Positions 1-8,570 of a stretch of DNA of 64,000 nt are shown one piece after another. The notes under the pieces were generated by a model. It was not told the DNA's origin and did no database searches. It saw only the letters and a program-made list of their open reading frames with translations. Numbering within the stretch: position 1 is the stretch's first letter; every line of letters starts with the position of its first letter. Made by a program: the position numbers and the translations under genes. Source of the DNA: an uncultured Verrucomicrobiales bacterium. Its GTDB lineage: Bacteria > Verrucomicrobiota > Verrucomicrobiia > Verrucomicrobiales > DEV007. The stretch covers positions 62,001-126,000 of the forward strand of contig CALAHF010000163.1 in the NCBI GenBank assembly GCA_937891465.1, in the 5' to 3' direction.

Positions 1-435
1 CGACGTTATCGTTTCCGGCAAAGCACCATCACGCGGGTCGGGAGCTCCCATAGCAACCCACTTTTCTAAAATCCCGATTTCATTTTCTTTCAGCCGATAC
101 TTTGGCGGCATTTGCAAATGGGGATCAGCGTAATTTACCGTCTCCATTAGAAGACTTTTGCCCGGATTTCCCGGGTCAATCACATCGCCCGAATCACCAC
201 CAGCCTGCCAACCCTCGCGGGTATCGAGCAAGAGACCGCCCTTTATTTTTTCTGCCTTTTGCGAGTGACAATCATAGCAATGCTCAGCCAACAATGGCCG
301 CACCTTGTTCTCAAAAAAGGCATTTTCCTCCGGCGATAATTCAGCGGCAAAGGCAATCGAAACAGCGAAGGGAATCTGAAATAGAGAAATTTTCAGCCAG
401 CAGACCCTCGCAAAGTTCAGTTTCAATTTTTTCAT
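1..435 (-). CDS. Secreted cytochrome c-like domain protein (PSCyt1 type), 5' part only
   Basis: The reading frame opens with ATG at 435 on the minus strand and stays open for 145 codons to the window edge, so the gene is cut off at its 3' side. Residues 1-31 look like a signal peptide (positive start, then a hydrophobic run ending in AFAA). A c-type heme motif CYDCH lies at residues 53-57, after a segment (VRPLLAEH) typical of the planctomycete cytochrome C domain. A downstream MPP motif (about residue 112) fits the distal heme-ligand region of that domain. In this family the domain usually heads a long protein with DUF1549 and DUF1553 domains, or stands beside a DUF1501 gene. That part would lie left of the window. 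The identification is firm for the domain and inferred for the full architecture. Confidence 0.8.
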   Translation of the reverse strand, partial: MKKLKLNFARVCWLKISLFQIPFAVSIAFAAELSPEENAFFENKVRPLLAEHCYDCHSQKAEKIKGGLLLDTREGWQAGGDSGDVIDPGNPGKSLLMETVNYADPHLQMPPKYRLKENEIGILEKWVAMGAPDPRDGALPETITS

Positions 436-544
436 CGTTTTCAACAAGAATCAGAATAGAGATTCCCACAGAAAAGCAACCCCGAAAATCATATTTCGAT
501 TCGTGATAAATCACTATTATCCAGAAAGATAAAGACTATGACCG

Positions 545-574
545 AACAGGGTTGATTTGATGAATGAACGCTGT
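545..574. repeat. Degenerate copy of the AACAGGGTT hairpin family
   Basis: AACAGGGTT at 545-553 is followed, after a GATT-type loop, by AACGCTGT at 567-574, which pairs imperfectly with the first arm. It lies between the dehydratase stop and the cytochrome-like gene start. The rest of the gap 436-587 shows no gene. Confidence 0.45.
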
Positions 575-587
575 CATTTCATACATT

Positions 588-1586
588 TCATTTCCCGGAA
601 TTTAACGCATTTTCAAACAGCGCAGAATCAATGTTACCGCCAGTGATGATGACAGCAGAATTCTGAAATAGTTGCTTCTCTGCATTTATCCACGCCGCAT
701 AGCCAATTGCCCCAGCTCCTTCAATCCGGCGTCCGGTGATTTCAAAGAGCTCGCAGATAGCCTGTCTTATATCGATTTCAGGAACAATCACCACCTCATC
801 GACATGTTTTCGAATAGCAGAGAACGCATCTTCATTTGGAATTCGCAACGCGACCCCGTCAGCAATCGTCTCTGGAATTTCTTCCGAAAAAACCACCTCC
901 CCCGCCGCGAAAGAATGGGCGTAGGCAGGCGCTTCTTCGGCCACTACTCCGATGATTTTTGCTTTGCTACCGAGCGCATTACGGGCAGCAATCGTTCCGC
1001 AAACTCCCGAACCCAGACCAATGGGAACATAGACAACATCAACGTCAGGATTATCGCCGAACAATTCGTAGCCGTAAGTCGAGACACCGAGAACCAGCTT
1101 CCAATCGAAGGATTGAATGTAATGACCGCCTTCGGATTCCGCTTCGGCCTGGGCAAATTCCATCGCGTCCGCAAAGTCTCGTCCGTGCTCGATGACTTCT
1201 GCACCAAGCTGACGCATCGCTTCGTTCTTCGAAACCGAATTTTCCATCGGCACCACAATTTTTGCACTGATGCCCGCCTGCCCTGCAGAAAACGCAACGC
1301 TTTGCCCATGGTTGCCTCGCGTCGCAGCATAGACCGATTTGATCTCTGGATGCATCGCTTTTAGCCAATCGAAATAGACCAGCCCACCACGAACTTTGAA
1401 CGCGCCTGTAGGATTTTCGTCCTCGAATTTTGCGAGGATTTGATCACCGTTTGCACGGGTAATTTCTGACGTTGAGCTTGCCCCAACATGCGGATGAACT
1501 AGCTCTGCGGCTTCGCGAATACGATCACCCGTGATCGATTCACAAGAATCAATCGGCGTCGAGTTCCAATCAATACCAGATCTCAT
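588..1586 (-). CDS. PLP-dependent threonine/serine dehydratase-like enzyme
   Basis: This is a 332-residue fold-type II PLP enzyme. The PLP-binding lysine is K64 in the motif GAFKVRGG. The substrate loop ATRGNHGQS lies at residues 88-96 and the phosphate-binding loop GLGSGVCG at 190-197. These are the hallmarks of threonine dehydratase, serine dehydratase and serine racemase. There is no C-terminal ACT-like domain, which argues against the feedback-regulated biosynthetic IlvA form and for a catabolic dehydratase, hydroxyaspartate ammonia-lyase or racemase. The ATG used here sits 17 nt inside the 3' end of the preceding Gfo/Idh gene, which suggests translational coupling. No other in-frame ATG precedes the conserved domain. 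The exact substrate cannot be decided from sequence alone. Confidence 0.85.
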   Translation of the reverse strand: MRSGIDWNSTPIDSCESITGDRIREAAELVHPHVGASSTSEITRANGDQILAKFEDENPTGAFKVRGGLVYFDWLKAMHPEIKSVYAATRGNHGQSVAFSAGQAGISAKIVVPMENSVSKNEAMRQLGAEVIEHGRDFADAMEFAQAEAESEGGHYIQSFDWKLVLGVSTYGYELFGDNPDVDVVYVPIGLGSGVCGTIAARNALGSKAKIIGVVAEEAPAYAHSFAAGEVVFSEEIPETIADGVALRIPNEDAFSAIRKHVDEVVIVPEIDIRQAICELFEITGRRIEGAGAIGYAAWINAEKQLFQNSAVIITGGNIDSALFENALNSGK

Positions 1587-2871
1587 AAGGCTTGGTTACT
1601 CCCGGAACAGCCACGGGATAATACCCGTCAGCATTTGGTTTCAGCGGAGGTTCCGAATTAAAATCGACGAGATCGTCCGGCACAAGCCTTTGATCGCTTT
1701 CCATGGCCTTTTCCCACGTGACAGGCTGGCCGGAGTAATTCGACATGCGTCCCAAAATTGCAGTCATCGTCGCCGTCGCTCCGTGCTCTGCTTCGTTGTA
1801 CGGCGTGTCGTTTCGGATGGCATCAAACAACGGGAAATGTTCAAGCTGATGCCCGTTCTCACCTTTTCTGAGACGTTTTTCGAAAGAGTTTTTACCCGTG
1901 AGACTAAACTCACGCACATTGAAATTTGCTTCACCAAGTGTCCCCGTAAGATGCTCCGTGACACTTCGCCAGCATTCGGGAATTTGGCGCGACTGACTCC
2001 ACATGCGAGTTCCGTTGGCGTATTCGAATTCAACAAAATGATGATCAAAAATCTGTCCGTTGATCTTCTCATTGCGAACTTCACGACCTCCCATGCCCTG
2101 CGCCCGAATCGGATGGCTGCCCACAATCCAATTCGCAACATCGAGATTGTGAACGTGCTGCTCGACGATGTGATCGCCTGAAAGCCACGTATAATAGTAC
2201 CAATTTCGAATCTGATATTCCAACTCAGTCTCGCCATCGATCCGCTCGCGCCCAGGCCGTGACGAACCATTCCAAAACGCACGCAGATATTTCACGTCGC
2301 CGATTTCACCGTCGTGGATCCGCTTCACAAACTCCTGATAAGTTGGCTGATGACGCCGCTGTAAACCCACGCCGACCTTTAGATTTTTCTCGGTTGCCGT
2401 TTTGCCCGCAGCAAGCACGCGTTTAATTCCAACCACGTCACTCGCGACCGGTTTCTCCATGAAGACATGCTTACCCTGACGAACCGCTTCTTCAAAATGC
2501 TGCGGCCGAAAGCCTGGCGACGTCGCGAGAATCACGACATCAGATTCAGCGATCACGTTTTTGTAATCTTCGAATCCTGAAAAGATTTTGTCAGGCGAGA
2601 CAGACACCTGATTCGGTTTTTGCTTGGCAAGTAATTCGACTTGGGCTGCCGCCGTTTTTGCATCCACATCACAAACAGCAACCAATTGAATCTCATCACC
2701 CGCATTCATCGCCTGCGCCGCAGCCCCGGTTCCACGACCACCGCAACCGATCAAACCCAGTTTGATTTTATTATCCGGAGCCGAGTGAACAAACTGATTT
2801 GCCAGCGCAAGCGTCGAAGCAGCGGCCGCTGATTTTTTAACAAACTGCCGACGGGACAAATTCTGATTCAT
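1570..2871 (-). CDS. Tat-exported Gfo/Idh/MocA family oxidoreductase
   Basis: The protein has 433 residues. It starts with a twin-arginine signal (SRRQFVKK at residues 6-13, then an Ala-rich hydrophobic stretch), so it is probably exported folded with its cofactor. The Rossmann motif GCGGRG is at residues 42-47, and the family motif EKP, containing the catalytic lysine, is at 139-141. This matches NAD(P)-dependent sugar and inositol oxidoreductases of the Gfo/Idh/MocA family, many Tat-exported members of which occur in Planctomycetes and Verrucomicrobia. Its stop codon lies inside the start of the dehydratase gene, so the two are likely cotranscribed. A second gene of the same type is at 37.6 kb. 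The substrate is unknown. Confidence 0.88.
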   Translation of the reverse strand: MNQNLSRRQFVKKSAAAASTLALANQFVHSAPDNKIKLGLIGCGGRGTGAAAQAMNAGDEIQLVAVCDVDAKTAAAQVELLAKQKPNQVSVSPDKIFSGFEDYKNVIAESDVVILATSPGFRPQHFEEAVRQGKHVFMEKPVASDVVGIKRVLAAGKTATEKNLKVGVGLQRRHQPTYQEFVKRIHDGEIGDVKYLRAFWNGSSRPGRERIDGETELEYQIRNWYYYTWLSGDHIVEQHVHNLDVANWIVGSHPIRAQGMGGREVRNEKINGQIFDHHFVEFEYANGTRMWSQSRQIPECWRSVTEHLTGTLGEANFNVREFSLTGKNSFEKRLRKGENGHQLEHFPLFDAIRNDTPYNEAEHGATATMTAILGRMSNYSGQPVTWEKAMESDQRLVPDDLVDFNSEPPLKPNADGYYPVAVPGVTKPYEIWY

Positions 2872-3010
2872 TCCTCAGCTTTATGAACACGACTAAAACC
2901 GTCGAGAATTAATGGTGGCGCGATCATAAGGCCGCAGCCCCGCGCCGATGTTACAAACACCCCGATGAGTTGTAATCGAAAATAACGTCTACCGGCCTTC
3001 TACTCCATAG

Positions 3011-3367
3011 ATGATAAAACACTACACACGCCGATTGATCGCCGCGCTCCTCTGGATCACCTCAACCGTTTTCTTAGTAGGCGCTTTGTTTGGGCCTTAT
3101 GACACCGCCATGGGGCGCCTGTTCTTTTCCACGTCGGCCTTCATTTTTTTTGGAATGTTTGCGTGGTCGGACACACCCCAGCTTACACCCACGAAAATTC
3201 ATCCTGCGCAGGTGAATCGCCCAGCTCACGCACCAGCTCTCCATTTGCGGTCAGGTGCTCCAACGAATGGAACACACTCTCCACATCTGATTCGCCGATC
3301 GCGTTCGAAATCGCACCGGCCATTGCCCTCTCTCCGTTCCCGGAAAAGTAACCTCGCACCTTCGTAA
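3011..3367 (+). CDS. Possible small membrane protein, 3' end antisense to pgi
   Basis: The first 58 residues are plausible: a basic start, then two hydrophobic segments (about residues 9-27 and 36-52) that could span the membrane. From about residue 58 the frame runs antisense through the last 185 bp of pgi and becomes rich in Pro, Arg, Ser and His, which looks like shadow sequence rather than protein. Either this is a real small gene with an accidental long tail, or it is a gene whose original stop was lost. There is no clear ribosome binding site. I do not recognise a family. Confidence 0.3.
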   Translation: MIKHYTRRLIAALLWITSTVFLVGALFGPYDTAMGRLFFSTSAFIFFGMFAWSDTPQLTPTKIHPAQVNRPAHAPALHLRSGAPTNGTHSPHLIRRSRSKSHRPLPSLRSRKSNLAPS

Positions 3368-4760
3368 TAATGTCGAGAAACGATCCCGCCGCTTTTTTAC
3401 CCGCCTCAACTCCTGGCTGGTGATAAGCATTCACATTCACGAGACTTGCGTAAAAAGATACCGCTCGCTCGTAAAGTCCGATGATCATTCCGAGGGTAAA
3501 TGCATCCAGTTTCGCGAACGAAAGCGTGATCGATACACGGCCATTCTCATGAAGCGCCGAACGAGTGCCCCGCAAAAAGCCCTGCAAGAAATCACCCGTT
3601 TTTGCACCTGACTCCTGTTCAACAACAATTGATTCTCCTGACTGACGAGATTCGCGAACTTCGATAAACGTCGCGAAAAAATTATTCAATCCATCGCGCA
3701 ACTGCTGAATGTAAGCGTGCTGATCAGTTGATCCTTTGTTGCCATAAACAGCGATTCCCTGATGCGCGATGACCTCATTACCTCGCTCAAATTCCTTGCC
3801 AATCGACTCCATCACCAATTGCTGTAGATACTTGCTCATCAGCTCAAGCCGGTCGCAATAAGGAATGATGACCATGTCTTTTTTCCCCTGCCCGTCGCCC
3901 GCCTTGTGCCACATCAGCGCAAGGAGCATCGAGGCATTTTCCGAAACCGTCTCGTTCCGCGTCTTCTCATCCATCGCTGCGGCTCCGGCAAGAAAAGCTT
4001 CGATATCGATTCCGACAAGCGCCGCCGGCAAAAGCCCAACGGCACTCATCACTGAAGTCCGACCGCCAATCCAATCGCTCATTTCAAAGCGCTCGATCCA
4101 GCCATTTTCCTTCGCGTAATTGTCCAGCTTCGAATCCACGCCAGTTACCGCCACCGCGTGTTTTGAAAAGTCGATTCCCGCTGCTTTGAACTTCGCCTCC
4201 GCCTCAAGCATTCCGTTTCGCGTCTCCGCTGTGCCACCTGATTTCGAAGTCACCAACACCAACATTTCAGCAATCCCGTCACCAATGCTTTCAAACACGC
4301 GATCAATGCCACCAGGATCCGTGTTATCGAGAAAAAACAAATTCAGAGGCGCATTCGCTGGCAGCAACGCAGCGCCAATCAACTGAGGGCCGAGTGCAGA
4401 ACCACCAATTCCGATGATCAACACATGTCGAAACGTATTGCCATTTGCAGCACTGATTTCGCCACTGTGAATCTTCGCGGTAAATCCCTTGATTCCCGCA
4501 TTCACTTTTTTAATCCAATCCCCGTGCTCTTTCGGCGCTAGTTCAGGTTTACGAAGCCAATAGTGGCCAACCTGACGACCTTCGTCCGGGTTTGCGATCG
4601 CGCCCGACTCCACTTCGCGCATGTCATAAAACGCGCGCTCGATTTCCGGCTGAAGCGTATCGAAAAAATCCGCGCTGTAATTCATCCGTGAGGTATCGAT
4701 TGTAAATCCTAAATCGGAATAGCGGAGCGTCTGTTCGTTATATTTTTCCCAGTTCGACAT
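3183..4760 (-). CDS. pgi: Glucose-6-phosphate isomerase
   Basis: This 525-residue enzyme interconverts glucose-6-phosphate and fructose-6-phosphate in the cytoplasm. The sugar-isomerase phosphate-binding elements are clear: IGIGGSALG at residues 116-124, TSKSGGT at 171-177 and GGRTS at 232-236. The catalytic region MESIGKE is at 318-324 and the histidine-containing motif GSTDQHAY at 343-350. The length fits bacterial PGI. The gene stands alone on the minus strand. Its 3' end overlaps a doubtful plus-strand frame, and its start faces a divergent Dabb-domain gene 48 bp away. Confidence 0.96.
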   Translation of the reverse strand: MSNWEKYNEQTLRYSDLGFTIDTSRMNYSADFFDTLQPEIERAFYDMREVESGAIANPDEGRQVGHYWLRKPELAPKEHGDWIKKVNAGIKGFTAKIHSGEISAANGNTFRHVLIIGIGGSALGPQLIGAALLPANAPLNLFFLDNTDPGGIDRVFESIGDGIAEMLVLVTSKSGGTAETRNGMLEAEAKFKAAGIDFSKHAVAVTGVDSKLDNYAKENGWIERFEMSDWIGGRTSVMSAVGLLPAALVGIDIEAFLAGAAAMDEKTRNETVSENASMLLALMWHKAGDGQGKKDMVIIPYCDRLELMSKYLQQLVMESIGKEFERGNEVIAHQGIAVYGNKGSTDQHAYIQQLRDGLNNFFATFIEVRESRQSGESIVVEQESGAKTGDFLQGFLRGTRSALHENGRVSITLSFAKLDAFTLGMIIGLYERAVSFYASLVNVNAYHQPGVEAGKKAAGSFLDIITKVRGYFSGNGERAMAGAISNAIGESDVESVFHSLEHLTANGELVRELGDSPAQDEFSWV

Positions 4761-4808
4761 AAAGAATTATGTTCGACACAACCACGGAATTCGCAAAAGG
4801 TTTCAATC

Positions 4809-5177
4809 ATGAAAAAACTGTTACTTTTCGCACTCACCATCACCATGCTCACCGCCTCCACCTTTGCCGACGAAGCAAAATTCCGTCACGCCGTCTTTTT
4901 CAAATTCAAAGAAGACGCCACTGAAGCCCAAGTGAAAGTGATCGAAACAGCATTCATTGCCCTCGCCGGAAAAATCGACACGATCACTGATTTTGAATGG
5001 GGAACATCAGAGAGTATCGAAGGACTCAACGACGAATTCACCCACTGTTTCTTTGTGACATTTAAGGACAAAGCGGGGTTGGAAGCCTACATCCCCCACC
5101 CCGATCACAAGAAATTTGTCGAGCTTTTGAAGCCGAGTTTAGACAAAGTTTTCGTGTTTGATTACACGGCTCACTGA
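4809..5177 (+). CDS. Secreted stress-responsive A/B barrel (Dabb) domain protein
   Basis: The 122-residue product has a signal peptide (residues 1-20, ending TFADE). The mature part fits the Dabb dimeric alpha/beta barrel: FRHAVFFKFKE, then FEWG at about 62-65, EGLN at 71-74, FVTFKD, and HPDH at 97-100. Dabb proteins form small homodimeric barrels. Exported ones are common in Planctomycetes and Verrucomicrobia, but their role is unknown. The gene runs divergently from pgi and is followed by a hairpin repeat that separates it from a convergent gene. Confidence 0.85.
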   Translation: MKKLLLFALTITMLTASTFADEAKFRHAVFFKFKEDATEAQVKVIETAFIALAGKIDTITDFEWGTSESIEGLNDEFTHCFFVTFKDKAGLEAYIPHPDHKKFVELLKPSLDKVFVFDYTAH

Positions 5178-5195
5178 TCCCGTTTTTCACAAACC

Positions 5196-5226
5196 AACAG
5201 GGTATGGTTGTCGAACACACCCTATT
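5196..5226. repeat. Hairpin repeat of the AACAGGGTT family
   Basis: The arms AACAGGGT (5196-5203) and ACCCTATT (5219-5226) pair at 7 of 8 positions around a loop containing GTTGTCGAAC. Outer flanks TTTTTC and GAAAAG extend the symmetry. It lies between two convergent genes, where it could act as a bidirectional terminator. Confidence 0.65.
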
Positions 5227-5242
5227 CGATCGAAAAGACCAA

Positions 5243-5941
5243 TCACCCTTTCCAATAATCCGGAAGGTCGTCCTTCGAGGCGCGGAGGATCGAAACAATT
5301 TGTTCGCGTTCGCCTTCGTCGAAATAATCGTAGCCTTCAGGCGCAGTTTTAGGGGTCAAGATATCCCACAGACCTTTGTAAACGCGGTCTTTCATAAATT
5401 GAGGTGCGTTTTCAAATCCCTGAGAATAAATCATGTAGCTCAGGCGATTTTTGAAAAGCCGCGTTTTGAGATCGAAATCCGGCAGGCTGTTCCCATCGGC
5501 ATCGACTCGCTTGTTGGCGAAGAAATCTTTCTCGAATTCGGTGTTTCGTTTCACGGTGTGCACATCGAGTGAAACTTCGTCAGCAAACAGCATATAGCGG
5601 ACGAGCTTTTTGATAAATTTATCCGTGTCCGCCAACGTGCTTTCCGGGATGTTTCCGCCGTTTTTCCCAGCCCAATATTGGGAAATACGTTCGCGATAGC
5701 GGGCTTCGATCAGCAAACTATGAAGTTCAATTTGATGATCAAACAGCATCAGGTTCACCACGTCCGAGTCAGCCCGCAGTAGTTTTGAGCTTTGAAAATA
5801 CTCACTGAGATCTGTTTTTTCGGAATGAGAAACGACGTCCAGCTTGATTTGACCGTTTTCACGGACCGCAAACGCATTTCCCATGTGCTTCATTGAAACT
5901 GAGGCGTTGAGACGGTTTGTGAAATGAACTGATGATTCCAT
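5243..5941 (-). CDS. Conserved protein of unknown function
   Basis: The product is 232 residues without a signal peptide. Visible blocks are DVVNLMLFDHQIELHSLL (about residues 60-77), LFADEVSL, DFDLKTRLFKNRLSY and a C-terminal LPDYWKG. From memory, these blocks resemble the C-terminal half of a larger uncharacterised protein found in Planctomycetes and Acidobacteria, near cytochrome-type genes. I cannot confirm this without a search. The start codon follows the stop of the upstream 82-residue gene by one base, so the two are translated together. The shorter length compared with the remembered family could mean an N-terminal truncation. Function unknown. Confidence 0.65.
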   Translation of the reverse strand: MESSVHFTNRLNASVSMKHMGNAFAVRENGQIKLDVVSHSEKTDLSEYFQSSKLLRADSDVVNLMLFDHQIELHSLLIEARYRERISQYWAGKNGGNIPESTLADTDKFIKKLVRYMLFADEVSLDVHTVKRNTEFEKDFFANKRVDADGNSLPDFDLKTRLFKNRLSYMIYSQGFENAPQFMKDRVYKGLWDILTPKTAPEGYDYFDEGEREQIVSILRASKDDLPDYWKG

Positions 5942-5942
5942 C

Positions 5943-6191
5943 TTAATTTTTTAGAACTCCCCGGAGAAAGACCAGCCGCACTTCCTCTGCAATTTTCTCC
6001 TCATTCCAATCTGGATGCTGCAACCGAAACCCGGCCGCCTTTAGCTTCCTAGCCTGCCGATTCAAAGCATCCACTTGTTTTAACTTTTGGTCAGGCGTCA
6101 TCCGCTGATACGCTGCAATCTGAGCGGGATGCAGAGTGTCTTCAGGAACCCAATGTGGCATTCTTGATTCAGTTTCGGTTTTCGGAGACAT
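5943..6191 (-). CDS. Small conserved helical protein (82 aa)
   Basis: The protein is short, charged and without a signal peptide or membrane segment. The core reads MTPDQKLKQVDALNRQA followed by AGFRLQHPDWNEEKIAEEV. This pattern recalls a family of about 80-100 residue helical proteins with the theme 'MTPEQKL ... AGLR..HP.ws.eei...v', often encoded directly upstream of a partner gene. Here the partner is the 232-residue unknown at 5243-5941, one base downstream. The tight coupling suggests the two products work together, but there is no evidence for a toxin-antitoxin or other specific role. Confidence 0.65.
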   Translation of the reverse strand: MSPKTETESRMPHWVPEDTLHPAQIAAYQRMTPDQKLKQVDALNRQARKLKAAGFRLQHPDWNEEKIAEEVRLVFLRGVLKN

Positions 6192-6272
6192 AAATTAATC
6201 TTATTCCCTGATGAGCAAGGGCCAAACAAAAAGCTTGAACTCAAGATGGGCGGGATTTTAAGACTCGAAAAT

Positions 6273-8342
6273 TTAAGCCCCTTTCTTTCGTTCGACAAGC
6301 GGCGCAATACGTTCGCCATGAATCTTCAACGTCCGCTCGGTGTCTTCGGTAAGGAAATACCCGGCGTCCTCGTATTTTAGGCATTGGGACTCGAGCTGCT
6401 TCAGATAATCTTCCGCGCTGTCGTAGCGTTCTTCAATCGACAGTCGAGGATCACCGAGTTGCTCTCGCTCGGCTTTGGTGGCTGGAAATGGAATGAACGA
6501 ACCGGACAAACTGTAAAGTTGATTTTCGGCTCCGCTTTTCTCGCCGAGCAACCGCCAGCTTGCGTAGGTGCCGATCGGCACAACCACTTCCGGTGCTGAG
6601 AGACAGCCCATGTCGTTGCCGTCGCGATCGGAACGCGGCACGAGGACTCGGTAATCGCCACGTGAAATCGGCGGCTGATTATCAATAATCTGCTCGCTCT
6701 GCCAACGCGGGCCGAAATCGAGAAACGATGGCTGCTGAATGACGCCCGGATAGCGAATCCCCGGAATTTTAGGGAAGCCCGTCGCGTTTTGCGTCCAGGC
6801 AACCAGAGTGCCGTCGCTAATTTTTGGATACATGCTGGGCGGTGGTTGAGTCCCATCTTTCGCCCAACGATCCAGCGCCAGCAACAGAGCCCGCACGAAG
6901 GGTTTGTAATCGGCTGAGCTCGGCGCGGTCTGCCCATTTCCAACTTCCGTCGTGAATCCACTAGGACCATGCTGGGTTCCACCAAAAAAGTAGAGCCGCA
7001 CATTGTCGGGGATTTCTGCATCCCGAGTCCCTAATGAATCGGTGTGCACCAGCGAACCGCTCCGATTCCAGTATTCCGAGGAAGACTGGGTGTGCATGAC
7101 GAGAGGCGCGGTGCCGCTTTTCACAGATCTTTGGAGAATCCCCTCGGTCAATCCCGACAACGAGTCAGTCTGGGTTTCGTAGGCAAACGGAAATCGGTCG
7201 GTCGGATAATCATGATGATCGTGCTGACCGCCGTGACGTGTGGGTTGGGCAAACCGATGATTGAAAGACCCCATTCCCGATCCAGACACATGGGGAATGA
7301 TACCATCAAAAACCTTCCGGCCGGCTTCGTCGGCGTTGAAATCCCAATGGACAAATTCACGAAGAAAACGCCCGCTTTGCGAAACGCCGAAGCTATGCGC
7401 CCGCTTGATCACGGGTTTTCCGTCGACGAGCAGCGGATTGTCGGTTCCAGTGCCGTGTTTCAGACTGGAAATCAGATCGCGAATTGCCGTGAAGCTGGTA
7501 CCCATCACCACCGAATCCTGCGCTTCATAAATCAGCTCATAAATGTGCTTCTTTTTCAGAATTGCCGAATATTCCACTTCCACTTTCGGCAATTGAGTCG
7601 GGCTATTGCTATCTATTTCAAAGACATGCAACTTCCAGTCATTACGAGGAATCACAACGCGTGGATGACCCGGCAGCAAGCGATGGGTCAGCGTTGCATT
7701 TTTTATTCCATCGGCAGTTGGCTGATAGGACCCATGATTTGCCCAATTCACCTCCATCCGAATTGTGTCTCCGCCCGGAACCATTTCGCAGCGGACCAGC
7801 CCCGTGATGTCACCTTCAACCGCAGGTGGAAAAAGCCGGAGCCGATTTTTTCCGGGCACCAATTCCCCATCCCAACCACTCCAAACGACGGTGAAACCAT
7901 GACGCATCAAAAATCCGTCCCCGGCGTGCTTCGCATCTTTCGGCTGATTGCTACCCGAAGCGTAATTGAAATTGCGCAGCGCGTTCATATTTCCTCGATT
8001 AGTAACGCCGTATAGCAGCGCGCCGTTTCCTTTGGTCGAATTCTTTGGCGTGAGGATAAATAAATCCGCCAAAAACTCGACTCGACCGCGATCGTTTCGG
8101 GGAGCCAATTTCAGATCGACTACATTCTGATTCGCCGGCAATTCAGGATCGAGTTCGTAATAAACCCGGCCAATAATGCGCTCATAAGCTCCGACATCAC
8201 CGAACTCCTGCCCGTCAGCAAAGGGTTCGCGTGTCAGGATCTCAAACCGCGTGACCTCAGCAAAAAGCGAGCCCGCAAGCATCACAAAACTGGCGATGGC
8301 AAACAATGACTGATTCAAGAGGTGTTTGGATAACGAGTGCAT
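6273..8342 (-). CDS. Secreted alpha/beta hydrolase domain protein (Abhydrolase_10-like)
   Basis: I chose the ATG at 8342 because it gives a proper signal peptide (residues 1-28, ending GSLFAEV). The 39-residue extension from 8459 has no such character and would run through the promoter region. The mature 660 residues match the long alpha/beta hydrolase domain family that begins with F.I..REPFADG..FG..GAYE. The nucleophile motif GVSQSGR lies at residues 319-325 with Ser321. Such proteins are probably exported esterases, with unknown substrates. The gene is divergent from gltB and shares its 260-bp upstream region. It ends about 80 bp before the two-gene unit of unknown function. Confidence 0.82.
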   Translation of the reverse strand: MHSLSKHLLNQSLFAIASFVMLAGSLFAEVTRFEILTREPFADGQEFGDVGAYERIIGRVYYELDPELPANQNVVDLKLAPRNDRGRVEFLADLFILTPKNSTKGNGALLYGVTNRGNMNALRNFNYASGSNQPKDAKHAGDGFLMRHGFTVVWSGWDGELVPGKNRLRLFPPAVEGDITGLVRCEMVPGGDTIRMEVNWANHGSYQPTADGIKNATLTHRLLPGHPRVVIPRNDWKLHVFEIDSNSPTQLPKVEVEYSAILKKKHIYELIYEAQDSVVMGTSFTAIRDLISSLKHGTGTDNPLLVDGKPVIKRAHSFGVSQSGRFLREFVHWDFNADEAGRKVFDGIIPHVSGSGMGSFNHRFAQPTRHGGQHDHHDYPTDRFPFAYETQTDSLSGLTEGILQRSVKSGTAPLVMHTQSSSEYWNRSGSLVHTDSLGTRDAEIPDNVRLYFFGGTQHGPSGFTTEVGNGQTAPSSADYKPFVRALLLALDRWAKDGTQPPPSMYPKISDGTLVAWTQNATGFPKIPGIRYPGVIQQPSFLDFGPRWQSEQIIDNQPPISRGDYRVLVPRSDRDGNDMGCLSAPEVVVPIGTYASWRLLGEKSGAENQLYSLSGSFIPFPATKAEREQLGDPRLSIEERYDSAEDYLKQLESQCLKYEDAGYFLTEDTERTLKIHGERIAPLVERKKGA

Positions 8343-8526
8343 GGTGTGTATTTTTAAGGCGAAAATAATTTCCCTGACAGCAAAAACACGAACGTTAATC
8401 CGTGAAGACATCGTATTTGCACCGCCTATTTTTCCGTTTTCCAGGGCAATATCATCCAAATTCGCCCCTCATCGCAACATTGACCATCGCCCTGAATTGC
8501 GTCGATTTCCGACCCGCCATTTTTAA

Positions 8527-8558
8527 CCAATGTGACGAAAAATTTTACGTCACATTGG
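8527..8558. promoter_or_regulatory. 32-bp near-perfect palindrome between the divergent hydrolase gene and gltB
   Basis: The arms CCAATGTGACG (8527-8537) and CGTCACATTGG (8548-8558) are exact inverted copies around the A/T spacer AAAAATTTTA. The sequence is well placed to be an operator. Its right arm runs into the -24 element of the putative sigma-54 promoter of gltB, so a bound protein would affect that promoter directly. The half-sites TGTGA and TCACA are 14 bp apart, not the 6 bp of a CRP site. Confidence 0.7.
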
Positions 8559-8570
8559 CACGGCTAGTGC
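8555..8570 (+). promoter_or_regulatory. Putative sigma-54 (RpoN) promoter of gltB
   Basis: TTGGCACGGCTAGTGC contains a -24 element TTGGCACG and a -12 element (GTGC in place of TTGC). The key GG and GC dinucleotides have the standard spacing. It ends about 32 bp before the gltB start, leaving room for a transcription start near 8582. RpoN control of glutamate synthesis would fit nitrogen regulation. Confidence 0.55.

Noticed and set aside
672-1364. A 230-codon plus-strand frame over the dehydratase gene
   Set aside because: It is antisense to a well-supported PLP enzyme and has no recognisable motif.
8527-8558. The gltB palindrome as a CRP/cAMP site
   Set aside because: The half-sites TGTGA and TCACA are 14 bp apart instead of 6, and the extended arms do not match CRP.
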